Shown: one piece after another, positions 5,807 to 13,466 of the stretch
Layout of the letters: every line of letters begins with the position of its first letter
Numbering within the stretch: the first letter of the stretch is position 1
NCBI GenBank assembly: GCA_030690245.1
Contig: JAUYGW010000214.1
Span: 1-17,979, forward strand
Source of the DNA: Gallionella sp.
Lineage (GTDB): Bacteria > Pseudomonadota > Gammaproteobacteria > Burkholderiales > Gallionellaceae
DNA: 17,979 nt
Reading direction: 5' to 3'
Made by a program: the position numbers and the translations under genes
Notes under the pieces: generated by a model
What the model saw: only the letters and a program-made list of their open reading frames with translations
Told to the model about the DNA's origin: nothing
Databases searched by the model: none

Positions 5807-6520
5807 TTACCGACTTGAATCGCGGGGAGGATAAAACAGCGCTGCCTCTACTTTGGATTTCACCGCTAAACCATTCTTCCTGCCCGGCAGAAAATCGGCC
5901 TGCATAAAAGCGCGGGCAGCAACTTCGGCAAAAACGGCAGGTAGATCGGAGCTCGCCATTTCAACCTTTGCGACATGCCCGGCCTCATCAATCCATAGCC
6001 TTAGAATGACTTTTCCGCCGCTATGCTTAGAGTTATGCAGCTCCGATGGATACAGGTCAATGTCACGCCGGATTTTGGGGATAACATCAAGCTCGGAAGT
6101 CGAAAAATAAAGACCGGGAAGCCCTATGTGTTGAGAAGAATCCATGTCACCTTGAGCAGAATTTCGTGCTGCAAAATGAGCATTCAAATTATGGAAAGCT
6201 TGCACGGGAGCAAGGTGTTTGGATTGGGAAACGGCAGGCTGACTCTGTTTTTCTGGTTTCGCGATACTCACAATCAACGGCGCATCGGATAAACCTGCCA
6301 ATCGCCCGGAAGAAATTCCATTTGAATGGAAGAAAGCCGCCAAGAGCGCGGCGGCGGCAAGATGCAGAGACAATGACACCGCAAAAGCGATCGACAAGCG
6401 AACATGGCCGTTACAGCATCGCAAAGGCTCTTCCGCTCGCCCTGATGATTCTATGTCAGTCTCAACTGAGAACGGGCCGCAGGTTTTCAGCGTTGTGCAA
6501 AATGAATCAGCTAAAATCAT
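5807..6520 (-). CDS. TonB-like protein (TonB C-terminal domain) at the end of the pilin operon
   Basis: The C-terminal 90 residues (IRRDIDLYPSELHNSKHSGG, then KVILRLWIDEAGHVAKVEM and ARAFMQADFLPGRKNG) form a TonB/TolA C-terminal domain. VEAALFY is the final strand. An N-proximal membrane segment (LSIAFAVSLSLHLAAAALLAAFF) anchors it in the inner membrane. The usual long Pro/Lys-rich spacer is replaced by a short Gln/Ser/Pro-rich linker. TonB proteins transmit proton-motive energy from ExbBD to outer-membrane proteins, but no exbBD or receptor is nearby. The start is uncertain: ATG 6520 (237 residues), TTG 6575-6577 overlapping the pilY1 stop, or TTG 6424 just before the membrane segment with GGAAGAG upstream. 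The position directly after pilY1 suggests co-expression. Confidence 0.72.
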   Translation of the reverse strand: MILADSFCTTLKTCGPFSVETDIESSGRAEEPLRCCNGHVRLSIAFAVSLSLHLAAAALLAAFFHSNGISSGRLAGLSDAPLIVSIAKPEKQSQPAVSQSKHLAPVQAFHNLNAHFAARNSAQGDMDSSQHIGLPGLYFSTSELDVIPKIRRDIDLYPSELHNSKHSGGKVILRLWIDEAGHVAKVEMASSDLPAVFAEVAARAFMQADFLPGRKNGLAVKSKVEAALFYPPRDSSR

Positions 6521-6551
6521 GCTCCAATTCCATGGGCTCTGCCAACTGCGC

Positions 6552-6567
6552 CGCTGAGCCCGTCGAT
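6552..6567. repeat. Possible degenerate copy 3 of the dispersed repeat
   Basis: GCTGAGCCCGTCGA just after the pilY1 stop shares CTGAGCCCG/GTCGA wording with the copies in purL and nnrD but lacks the AAGGGC end. It may be a decayed copy or coincidence. Confidence 0.25.
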
Positions 6568-6573
6568 CTATCC

Positions 6574-9500
6574 TCAATCATTCTGTATATACCAAAACAC
6601 CCGGTATCTCGCACTGGTTGGGTTAATCTCAATTTTCGCACCGCCCAGCGCAGAGCAACCCTCGCCGACGCAACTGCCGTCTGCCGTAGGTTTGCTGCCC
6701 CCCAACAGGAACGGCACCTTGATACCGTCGATCTCGACAACGCCGGCAACCGGCGACGGCGGCAAGCCGCCCCCAACATAGGTAACCGAACGCAGGCAGC
6801 CTGGACAAACCGAGGAAGCATTCTCGATGTTCACCGCATAGCCGCGTGCCGTACCGAGATTGGTGCTGCATGCGGTAGCCGCGGTATTGGACGGCTGATG
6901 GGTACCAAAATAAACCACCCCGGCAATTGATAGCGCCTTGTTGACGACCTGTTCGCATTGGCCGAGCTCGAAGCGCCAGCCGCTGGCGCCGATGGCGGTT
7001 CCGCCCGCAGTGTCGCTGGTCACGTCCGTCAAGTCGCTCGGCGTAATCAGGGTTGCGGGATAGGACGTTCCCACCGAGTCCTTGATCATGAAAAACTGGT
7101 TGGTGACAAAAGCGCCGGCAGTTTCCGAATAATCCCCGCACGCATAATCGTTATACAGCGGATGTTCGCGGTCACCGGTGCCGACCAGCACGGCGTTGTG
7201 GGTCGGATAGCGCACCACGTCCGGCCCGAAAACGAATTTGCGCGCATGGTTGGCCTCGCTCAGGTGGGCAATATCGATATCGGTCGCCGCACCGTTGCTG
7301 CTCCATGAGGTAAAAACCGAGGCGTCGGTATTCGTGCTGCCCACGTTGATGCGGTACAGATAGCCCCCGGTATCCACGGCATGGATGGCGGTTACATTGC
7401 TGCCGCTGTCTCTGGTCAGGAAAACATCTCCGGCCACGCTGTAATTGGTCGGATAGGTGCGCAGAATGGCGCCGGTATCGGCGTCGACAAACCAGATATT
7501 GGCGCCCTTGCGCGGTGTGGCCGCACAGCGCGTCTGACTGTCGGTATCCTCGCAGGTATCGTAACCGCCGCCGAAGATCAGCACCGGTTTCGGGTTGCTG
7601 CTGCCGTCGACGTAGCCGGACAGGTAACCGATCAGTGGTTTCGACCAGGTCTGTCCGATACCGGTCCATCCGGCCGAACAGTTCGAATCGTCCGCCGTAT
7701 TATTGGTGAAACACCCTTTGCGCCACTTGAGCGTCGGGCTGGCTGGCGTGCTGACGTCGAAGGCATAAACGGCGCGACCGCCACGGCGCATCGTCGGATA
7801 AATCCAGACCGTACCGCTACCCTGATAAGTGCCGATCGAGCCGTCGAAAAAGTAAGATTTCGGCTGGGGCGTCGGCGTAATCGCCATATCCACCCCGGGG
7901 AAATCGACCAGCGGCTCGTTGTCCCTGAAGCGTCTCAGGCGACCGTAGGTTTCCGGCGCAATAAACCCCCAAGCCTCGACGCCGTCAGTATCGCTCTTAT
8001 TTCCGTTGATCGCATGAAACACGCCGTCGTCCGCCCCATAGAAGGCGTAGACGCCGGTCGCGCCGCCGTAATCGATCACCGCCGGTTGCGAATGTACCAC
8101 CGCGCCGTGCACCGACGGGCGCACCTCGCTGGTGACGGTATTGGCATTTTCATCGTCAATATCCTGGCCGCGCACCCAGTTGATCAACAGGTCGCGTTCC
8201 GTATCGTCAACTGCGGCCAGGCTGGCCGCAGTCAGGCTCGGGTTGCTCGATGCCGCACCGGCATTGGCCGTGCTGAATTCGAGCAACGAGGAACAACCGA
8301 GATGGTTGCAAGTAAGGAGTTTACGGCAACTGTGGGTGGCCGGGGTTTCCCCGGCTGCGCACACCGCATAGCGCGTCGAACTGGCAGTCAGCACACCGCC
8401 CGAGGAAGTCACACCGCGCAGCTTCTGTGCGGCCCCGCCTTTCTCGACCACATCGCCGTCCGGCGCGTCCGAATATGCCGACGACGATCCCGCCGCAGGG
8501 AAGGCGGAGGTCTGCGCGCCGCATGAACCCTGTACATCCGAGTTAAAGCTCCAATAGTTGCCGGTGTCGGTAGTCCAGATACTATCGGCGCAGGGGGTGA
8601 TGAAGCCGGTCGTCGCGCTGATCGCCGAATCGCCGTTCTTGTCGGCGAGGAACAGCGAACTGGTCGAAGCATCGATGTCGAATTGATATTGCTTCAGATT
8701 GCCCGCCCAGCGCGGTTGTGATGCACCGTCCGGACGAAACATGCCGATGAACACCTGATTCAGGTAGGTGCCCTGGGTGTTGACGCTGACCGGCAGGCTG
8801 GACGAGGCGAACACACTGTTGACCGACTGGATTTCGGAAAATATCTTGAGCAGTGCATTCTTGATCGAGTTTTCGTCGGTCGCGGTGAAATACTTGCCGC
8901 CGCCCTGCGCCGCCATGCTCATCAAGAGCGCGGTCTCGTTTTCATCCTGCTGATCCTTGAAAACATCGATCGCGTAGGTGCGCACGTTCTGCTGGCCAGT
9001 GGCGGAATTGACATCAGTCTGGTAGAGGAATTTTGCCCACTCGTCGGCATAGTTCGCGCTGGTGCCGGAGTAGGTGCCGGTCGGCACGGCGGTAGTGACC
9101 GGATTGTTGCCGTAGATGTTCCAGTTGACCGTGGTGCTGGTGCCGGTAATCGTGTAGGTGCTGCCGCCGCCGACGCCAACCATGCTGTAACGCGACCCGG
9201 CCGGATCGGTGCCGGACACATTCCAGCGGGTGCCGGTGCCGGTCGCCGTATAGCTCTGGTTGGTTCCGGTGATCGTCCAGGTCTTGCCGCCGGAACAGTT
9301 GGCGCCCTGCGAACAGGAATAGCTCGCGTAGGCCGCACCGAGGATGCCCGGCGCCGCCGCATCGCAGGCGGCCTGACTGGAATAGGAACCGGCAGCCGCG
9401 CAGACGGTGGTAACCGTCGAGGTGCAGTTGGCCGCCGAGGTGCAACTGACGCTGCTGTAGCCGGGGTTGGTGGCCAATGCGGTTGACTGGCAGGCTGCGG

Positions 9501-10884
9501 CGGAGGCGTAGCAGGCCGCGCCGTCGACATCGGCTGTGGTGCAACTGCCGGCGCTGGCGCAGTCATAGCTGGCATAACCGGGGAAGCTCGTCGCGGCGCC
9601 CGCCTCGCAGGCGGCTTGCGTCGCATACTGGCCGCAGTTTGTCGTACCCAGCGCGGTCGTCGCATCCACACAAGCCATCGCGCTGAGCGTACAGGCATAA
9701 CTGGTGAAGCCGGGGAAGGCGGCGGCGGCGCCGGCCTCGCACTCCGCTACGGAACTGTATTGCCCGCAACTGGACGTGCCGAGGGCGGTATCGCCGGCGC
9801 AACTGTCCAGTACCGTGCAGGAATAGCTGTCGTAGCCGGGGAAGGCGGTGGCGGCGGCAGTTTCGCAGGCAGCCTGCGAGCCATAGTTGCCGCAGCTCGA
9901 CGTGGCGAGCGTGGTCGTGCTGGTGCTGGTGCCGGCCGATGAGCAGGAGTAGCTGGCGTAGGCGGCGCCGTAGGTGGCGGCGGCGGCCGCTTCGCAGGCC
10001 GCCTGATTTGCGTAAGCGCCCGTGCCGAGCAATGTTGCCGAGACGCCGGTGATCGTCTCGAAATCCGGCACGGAAAGCTGGGTGGCGTTGCCGCCCACCC
10101 CGGTCAGCAGCGTCGCGGCCGAATCCTGGGTCGGGTAGCCATTGCCGATGAAAATGACGTAGTTCTTGGCGCAGCTGTTGGCGGCGCTCAGCGGCGACTC
10201 GTAGTTCGGCAATGTCACTCCGCCGCTGTAGGCGGCGGCATCGCTGCGGGACTCCGGATCGCCCGCATAGCGTAGCGCGCCGAAATGGCTGGCGTCCACG
10301 GTGCCGCCGTCGCAGGCGGCAACATCGTCCGTGGCGTGCGCCGGGCAGGTGTAGCCGCCGAAATACTTGAACGCCTCGAACAGCGTCGCGCTGTAATCGG
10401 TCTTGGCGGTGCCGACACTCTCGTTCAACGCACCGCTGGAGAAGTTCTGGTAGATGCAATTCGGCGTGCCGTTCAGGCTGTTGGCGCCGTCGGTGCAACC
10501 CGCCGGATCGCCGAGCATTGCCTGAAAGGCCGCCTTGTTGGTCGCATCCATCGTCCGCACGGCGAAACGCACATAGCCGCCGTCCTCGTTCGAGCCGCTG
10601 CCGGGCGTAAACAGCATCAAGCCAAGGTTGACAGAATCATCCAGGTCGGCGATCACGGTGCGCAACGCGTTGAGCTCGGACTGGCCCTGCTTGAGGCCGT
10701 CCGGCCAGCCCTGGTTGGCCGCCGCCCAGTTGGCGCTGTTGTCGATAATTACCAGCACGTTGGGGTTGTTCGCCGCGCCGTTGTTGTTTGCGTAGATATC
10801 GGTGTCCTCGGCCAGGCCGGTTGTCGCGGGCGCCAGAGCGCCCAGCAGGGAAAGCGTCAGCAGGGGTTTTTTGAATATGTTCAT
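6574..10884 (-). CDS. pilY1: PilY1-type IV pilus tip adhesin with an inserted cysteine-rich repeat region
   Basis: A 1436-residue exported protein. The signal peptide covers residues 1-25 (cleavage after TTGLA). A von Willebrand A domain begins at NVLVIIDNSANWA (D48), with a degenerate MIDAS (DNSAN, not DxSxS). Its strands continue at YVIFIGNGYPT and resume only at about 610-690 with WAKFLYQTDV, VRTYAIDVFKDQQDENETAL and AAQGGGKYFTA. Between these lie six cysteine-rich repeats (about 289-534) and a Thr/Gly-rich strand region. The C-terminal PilC/PilY1 beta-propeller starts at about 925 (VHGAVVHSQPAVIDYGG, FYGADDGVFHAINGN) and ends near 1400. PilY1 caps the pilus and mediates adhesion, surface sensing and pilus extension. 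The ATG at 10884 has GGAG upstream. I see no canonical DxDxDGxxD calcium loop in the propeller; the equivalent place reads RDSGSNVTAIHAVDTGG. Last pilin gene of the operon. Confidence 0.94.
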   Translation of the reverse strand: MNIFKKPLLTLSLLGALAPATTGLAEDTDIYANNNGAANNPNVLVIIDNSANWAAANQGWPDGLKQGQSELNALRTVIADLDDSVNLGLMLFTPGSGSNEDGGYVRFAVRTMDATNKAAFQAMLGDPAGCTDGANSLNGTPNCIYQNFSSGALNESVGTAKTDYSATLFEAFKYFGGYTCPAHATDDVAACDGGTVDASHFGALRYAGDPESRSDAAAYSGGVTLPNYESPLSAANSCAKNYVIFIGNGYPTQDSAATLLTGVGGNATQLSVPDFETITGVSATLLGTGAYANQAACEAAAAATYGAAYASYSCSSAGTSTSTTTLATSSCGNYGSQAACETAAATAFPGYDSYSCTVLDSCAGDTALGTSSCGQYSSVAECEAGAAAAFPGFTSYACTLSAMACVDATTALGTTNCGQYATQAACEAGAATSFPGYASYDCASAGSCTTADVDGAACYASAAACQSTALATNPGYSSVSCTSAANCTSTVTTVCAAAGSYSSQAACDAAAPGILGAAYASYSCSQGANCSGGKTWTITGTNQSYTATGTGTRWNVSGTDPAGSRYSMVGVGGGSTYTITGTSTTVNWNIYGNNPVTTAVPTGTYSGTSANYADEWAKFLYQTDVNSATGQQNVRTYAIDVFKDQQDENETALLMSMAAQGGGKYFTATDENSIKNALLKIFSEIQSVNSVFASSSLPVSVNTQGTYLNQVFIGMFRPDGASQPRWAGNLKQYQFDIDASTSSLFLADKNGDSAISATTGFITPCADSIWTTDTGNYWSFNSDVQGSCGAQTSAFPAAGSSSAYSDAPDGDVVEKGGAAQKLRGVTSSGGVLTASSTRYAVCAAGETPATHSCRKLLTCNHLGCSSLLEFSTANAGAASSNPSLTAASLAAVDDTERDLLINWVRGQDIDDENANTVTSEVRPSVHGAVVHSQPAVIDYGGATGVYAFYGADDGVFHAINGNKSDTDGVEAWGFIAPETYGRLRRFRDNEPLVDFPGVDMAITPTPQPKSYFFDGSIGTYQGSGTVWIYPTMRRGGRAVYAFDVSTPASPTLKWRKGCFTNNTADDSNCSAGWTGIGQTWSKPLIGYLSGYVDGSSNPKPVLIFGGGYDTCEDTDSQTRCAATPRKGANIWFVDADTGAILRTYPTNYSVAGDVFLTRDSGSNVTAIHAVDTGGYLYRINVGSTNTDASVFTSWSSNGAATDIDIAHLSEANHARKFVFGPDVVRYPTHNAVLVGTGDREHPLYNDYACGDYSETAGAFVTNQFFMIKDSVGTSYPATLITPSDLTDVTSDTAGGTAIGASGWRFELGQCEQVVNKALSIAGVVYFGTHQPSNTAATACSTNLGTARGYAVNIENASSVCPGCLRSVTYVGGGLPPSPVAGVVEIDGIKVPFLLGGSKPTADGSCVGEGCSALGGAKIEINPTSARYRVFWYIQND
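9060..9282 (-). repeat. Thr/Gly-rich beta-strand-like repeats in PilY1
   Basis: Directly after the cysteine repeats the protein reads as short alternating strands: TWTITGTNQSYTATGTG, then RWNVSGTDPAGSRYSMVG and STYTITGTSTTVNWNIYGNN. The YTITGT unit recurs. This looks like a small beta-helix or beta-sandwich stalk, low in charge and without cysteine. Confidence 0.5.
9283..10020 (-). repeat. Six tandem cysteine-rich repeats of about 42 residues in PilY1
   Basis: The unit is Y-x-S-QAACE-x(8)-FPGY-x-S-Y-x-C, followed by a variable Ser/Thr stretch with one or two more cysteines. The conserved AAC codon clusters occur near 9991, 9862, 9735, 9604, 9489 and 9361, giving steps of 129, 127, 131, 115 and 128 bases. 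The six units hold 22 cysteines, typically four per unit. Neighbouring units are also similar at the DNA level (for example the plus-strand string CCGGGGAAGG recurs), which implies duplication within the gene. Confidence 0.85.
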
Positions 10885-10901
10885 GACTATCTCCAGTCGA
10901 A

Positions 10902-11399
10902 TCAGACACCACAGGAAGTGAGCGCGGCATTCAGGCCGGCGATGGTGCGCACACCCTGGTGAACCGTGGACGTCGCGCCCGAGCCGTGCAGATCGGTCAC
11001 CACCGCCGTCACGTCCCATACCGTCCAGTAACACAAGGTGCCCATACCTGCCGATCCACGGCATACTTCCGGTATGCTGGCATCGGCAGAATCGGCGGGG
11101 GTGTATGAAACGCAGCTCGGTGCGGGGCTAAAGGTCACCGTATAGTCCATGACGCCATCGCCGTTGACGTCCATATCCTGCGGCACGGGCGGGGTCGTCT
11201 GGAATGCGCTGCTGCTGATGACGTTTTCGATGGCCTTTTGTCCGGCGGCATTGGCCTCTTCCCGGAATTGCGCATTGCCCACCACTTGGATGCTGGTGGT
11301 AGTGGCGTTCATCGAGGACAGCGCGATCAGCGTCAGCAGCACCAGCATCACGAGCGCCACCAGCAAGGTGCTGCCGCGCTGTTTATATACCAATATCAC
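10902..11399 (-). CDS. pilX: PilX-type minor pilin assembly protein
   Basis: A 165-residue protein with the PilX N-terminal pattern QRGSTLLVALVMLVLLTLIA, a hydrophobic helix after a short basic start, followed by a periplasmic domain with four cysteines. It helps prime the pilus and is needed to incorporate PilY1. The GTG at 11399 is chosen because it overlaps the pilW stop (GTGA) and has GGGAG seven bases upstream. Longer in-frame readings run back through pilW in a different frame. Residues 77-85 (DVNGDGVMD) form a calcium-type loop. pilY1 starts 17 bases after its stop. Confidence 0.88.
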   Translation of the reverse strand: MILVYKQRGSTLLVALVMLVLLTLIALSSMNATTTSIQVVGNAQFREEANAAGQKAIENVISSSAFQTTPPVPQDMDVNGDGVMDYTVTFSPAPSCVSYTPADSADASIPEVCRGSAGMGTLCYWTVWDVTAVVTDLHGSGATSTVHQGVRTIAGLNAALTSCGV

Positions 11400-12430
11400 G
11401 GTGTCTCCCTCCGTCCGGCCGGATTGACCAGGCGCACCACCTGGGTGTAGGCGTGGCGCTTGTAGTGGTCTCCCGCAGCCGGTGTGTAGGTGCCATCGAT
11501 GCCCAGCGAATAGGTCTTGGCATCGGTATAGCCGGCAGAGGTCTCGATATTGCGCGCAATCACCGAAATCTTGGCGGATACGACATTTGACCAGTCCGTC
11601 ACGGTGCATGCCGGGCAGGTCGTGTAACTGTCGGCAACCCCGTCGCTGTCGCTATCCAGGCCGTAATCGACCTGCATGTATTCGACGCCTTCGACCAGAG
11701 GGGTCATCATCAGAGTGCCCGAAGCACCCAATTCGACGCGCTTGAGCGTAGGGATGCCATCAAGCATTTCGTTATTGGAATCGACGTAATAAATCTGCAC
11801 CATCATGCGGCGCAACTCGGCATAAGGCGTAGTGCTGCCGGTCGTGCAATTTCTCTGGCGTAACGTGAAATTGGCCGGGGTGTCGTCCACCTTGTAGGGC
11901 GTCGTCGGCGCGTCATACTGGCACTGCGATGCCTGCAGATAGGGCGTCCCGGCCACGGCAGCCGTCTGCGCGACCGCATCCGACGTATCGACGCGGCGGA
12001 TGACCAGAATGTCACTGCCGGTTTTCAACGAGGGGGGTACACAAGTCGGCGGAGAAGCGATATCCGCACCCGCGCCGGCGGCATCATAACCCTGGATATG
12101 CAAAGGGATGGCCGCCGCAATGTCTGAGATGGTGGTGGAGCAGGGATCCGGAACCGCACCAGGCAGCGCAATTGAGGCCGGATTGAGCGAGCCGTAAAAG
12201 CCTGCCAGGCGCAAATTTTCGGATAACACTTCCAATGTATAACGCCCGTTGTCGATCATGCGGCTCGACTTGTCCAGTTCGCTGCGCATCTTGCTCTGAT
12301 TCGCGAACAAGGTCGCCATCGCCGAAAGGATGAGCAGGCCGATGGTGATGGAGATCATCAGTTCGACCAGCGACAGCCCGCGCTGCGCTTGCAGGTCAGA
12401 GAAAGCATGCGAGCGATTGAATGAGCCCAT
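11396..12430 (-). CDS. pilW: PilW-type minor pilin
   Basis: A 344-residue prepilin-like protein. The leader ends QAQRG and is cleaved before LSLVELMISITIGLLILSAM, a class III signal with Glu at +5. The hydrophobic helix is followed by SKMRSELDKSSRMIDNGRYT and a large C-terminal domain. The length and the NGRYTLEVLSENLRLAGFYG segment match PilW. The start at 12430 lies one base after the pilV stop without a strong ribosome-binding site, so translational coupling is likely. Residues 259-267 (DSDSDGVAD) form a calcium-type loop followed by a CPAC pair. Part of the pilus tip complex with PilV and PilX. Confidence 0.9.
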   Translation of the reverse strand: MGSFNRSHAFSDLQAQRGLSLVELMISITIGLLILSAMATLFANQSKMRSELDKSSRMIDNGRYTLEVLSENLRLAGFYGSLNPASIALPGAVPDPCSTTISDIAAAIPLHIQGYDAAGAGADIASPPTCVPPSLKTGSDILVIRRVDTSDAVAQTAAVAGTPYLQASQCQYDAPTTPYKVDDTPANFTLRQRNCTTGSTTPYAELRRMMVQIYYVDSNNEMLDGIPTLKRVELGASGTLMMTPLVEGVEYMQVDYGLDSDSDGVADSYTTCPACTVTDWSNVVSAKISVIARNIETSAGYTDAKTYSLGIDGTYTPAAGDHYKRHAYTQVVRLVNPAGRRETP

Positions 12431-12431
12431 A

Positions 12432-12983
12432 TCAGTTCAAGTCCGCGATGGTCAGGGGAAGCGCAACCACACGGCGCTTGGTTTCATCGCCATATTGGTC
12501 TTCCCCGCAATCTATGGCTGGTATGGCGGTGCTGTTAAACCCCTGCCATGCAACCGCAACCAGATATTCGCCCGGCACCCCGGCGGCCGGTGCCACCGTC
12601 TGGTAAATACAGCCGCGCGCGCCGATCATCGCGCCGATATTGGCGCCGCTCTGCACTTCCGCCGCGCCCATCAGCGCCTCGCACCATTCGTTCAGGTCCA
12701 CGCTGGCGACAGTGAGTCCCGCTGCCGGGCACACAGCTCCCGTACCGAGCGTAGTCACGTACGATGCGGCATCGCTGCGGTTGGCATTGATCCGGTCCGC
12801 CATGTCCTTCAGCAGGATCAATGCCTGCGAGCGCTGGTAGGCTTCCATCTGCGAAGTCAGCGCCCGGCTCTGCAACCCGGCCAGGCCCAACAGGCCAACC
12901 GTCAGGATCAGGATGGTGACCAGCACCTCGATCAGGCTGAAACCCCGCGCGGGTCGAAGGACGGCATTCCCGGAAGCTTTCAT
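12432..12983 (-). CDS. pilV: PilV-type minor pilin
   Basis: A 183-residue prepilin. The leader ends in PARG and is cleaved before FSLIEVLVTILILTVGLLGL; GLAGLQSRALTSQMEAYQRS and DMADRINANR are PilV hallmarks. The ATG at 12983 overlaps the last base of the preceding stop (TGATG) and has GGAGG six to seven bases upstream, so it is preferred to a TTG three bases earlier. The C-terminal region has several cysteines, probably paired in the periplasm. It acts in initiation of the type IV pilus. Confidence 0.9.
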   Translation of the reverse strand: MKASGNAVLRPARGFSLIEVLVTILILTVGLLGLAGLQSRALTSQMEAYQRSQALILLKDMADRINANRSDAASYVTTLGTGAVCPAAGLTVASVDLNEWCEALMGAAEVQSGANIGAMIGARGCIYQTVAPAAGVPGEYLVAVAWQGFNSTAIPAIDCGEDQYGDETKRRVVALPLTIADLN

Positions 12984-13459
12984 CAACAGCCTCCCTTGCT
13001 GGTGCGCGGCATCCCACTTAATTCAATTCTGATGCAGCGAACATTCGCGGTTGTTGCTGCCGGAACATCAATCTGAAAGGATGCCGACACGGTTGCCCTG
13101 CCGGTTCTTGCATAAACCACGCTGGCTGGTGTACCGGTTGCGGTGATGAACACGCCTTTCAGTGCCCCCTGTGATTTGATGGTTTCGATAGTTCCGGTGG
13201 TCGATGCTATCGTCCAGCCCTTTCCCCAGTCGGCAGCATCCGTCGGCGTCAGCGTGACATTACCGTTGCGCTTGATCGCCTCGCTTCTTGCCAGACCGAG
13301 GCTGGAAAACAATTCAAAGCTGGCATTTTTCACCCGCTGACTTTGGGTCAGCGACTGGAAACTGGGCAAGGCAATACTTGCCAGAATGCCCAATACCGCT
13401 ACAACCACCATGAATTCGACTAGGGTGAAACCGGATCCGGTTGGGCGCAAACTTCTCAT
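12983..13459 (-). CDS. fimT: FimT/GspH-type minor pilin (FimU-like)
   Basis: A 158-residue pseudopilin. The leader MRSLRPTGSG is cleaved before FTLVEFMVVVAVLGILASIA. The following ALPSFQSLTQSQRVKNASFE and LFSSLGLARSEAIKRN are typical of the GspH/FimT/FimU group. The ATG at 13459 is chosen because it falls seven bases after the stop of the preceding pilin gene and gives a normal ten-residue leader. Upstream in-frame ATG/GTG codons lie inside that gene. Some relatives bind DNA during uptake, while FimU acts in pilus priming. The operon context favours the FimU role, but the sequence alone does not settle it. Confidence 0.87.
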   Translation of the reverse strand: MRSLRPTGSGFTLVEFMVVVAVLGILASIALPSFQSLTQSQRVKNASFELFSSLGLARSEAIKRNGNVTLTPTDAADWGKGWTIASTTGTIETIKSQGALKGVFITATGTPASVVYARTGRATVSASFQIDVPAATTANVRCIRIELSGMPRTSKGGC

Positions 13460-13466
13460 GATATTT

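Noticed and set aside
7381..8526. A 381-codon open frame on the plus strand opposite pilY1
   Set aside because: It has no motifs and an Arg/Gly-rich composition, and it lies wholly within the pilY1 propeller coding region on the other strand.
9283..10020. Regular repeats of about 128 bases resembling a CRISPR or satellite array
   Set aside because: The repeats are in phase with a continuous 1436-codon frame, the unit length is a multiple of about three, and conservation follows protein motifs. There are no identical short repeats with unique spacers.
10885..11064. Longer N-terminus for PilY1 from an upstream in-frame ATG
   Set aside because: It would overlap pilX and hide the signal peptide 60 residues inside the protein. 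The ATG at 10884 has a ribosome-binding site and a proper signal sequence.
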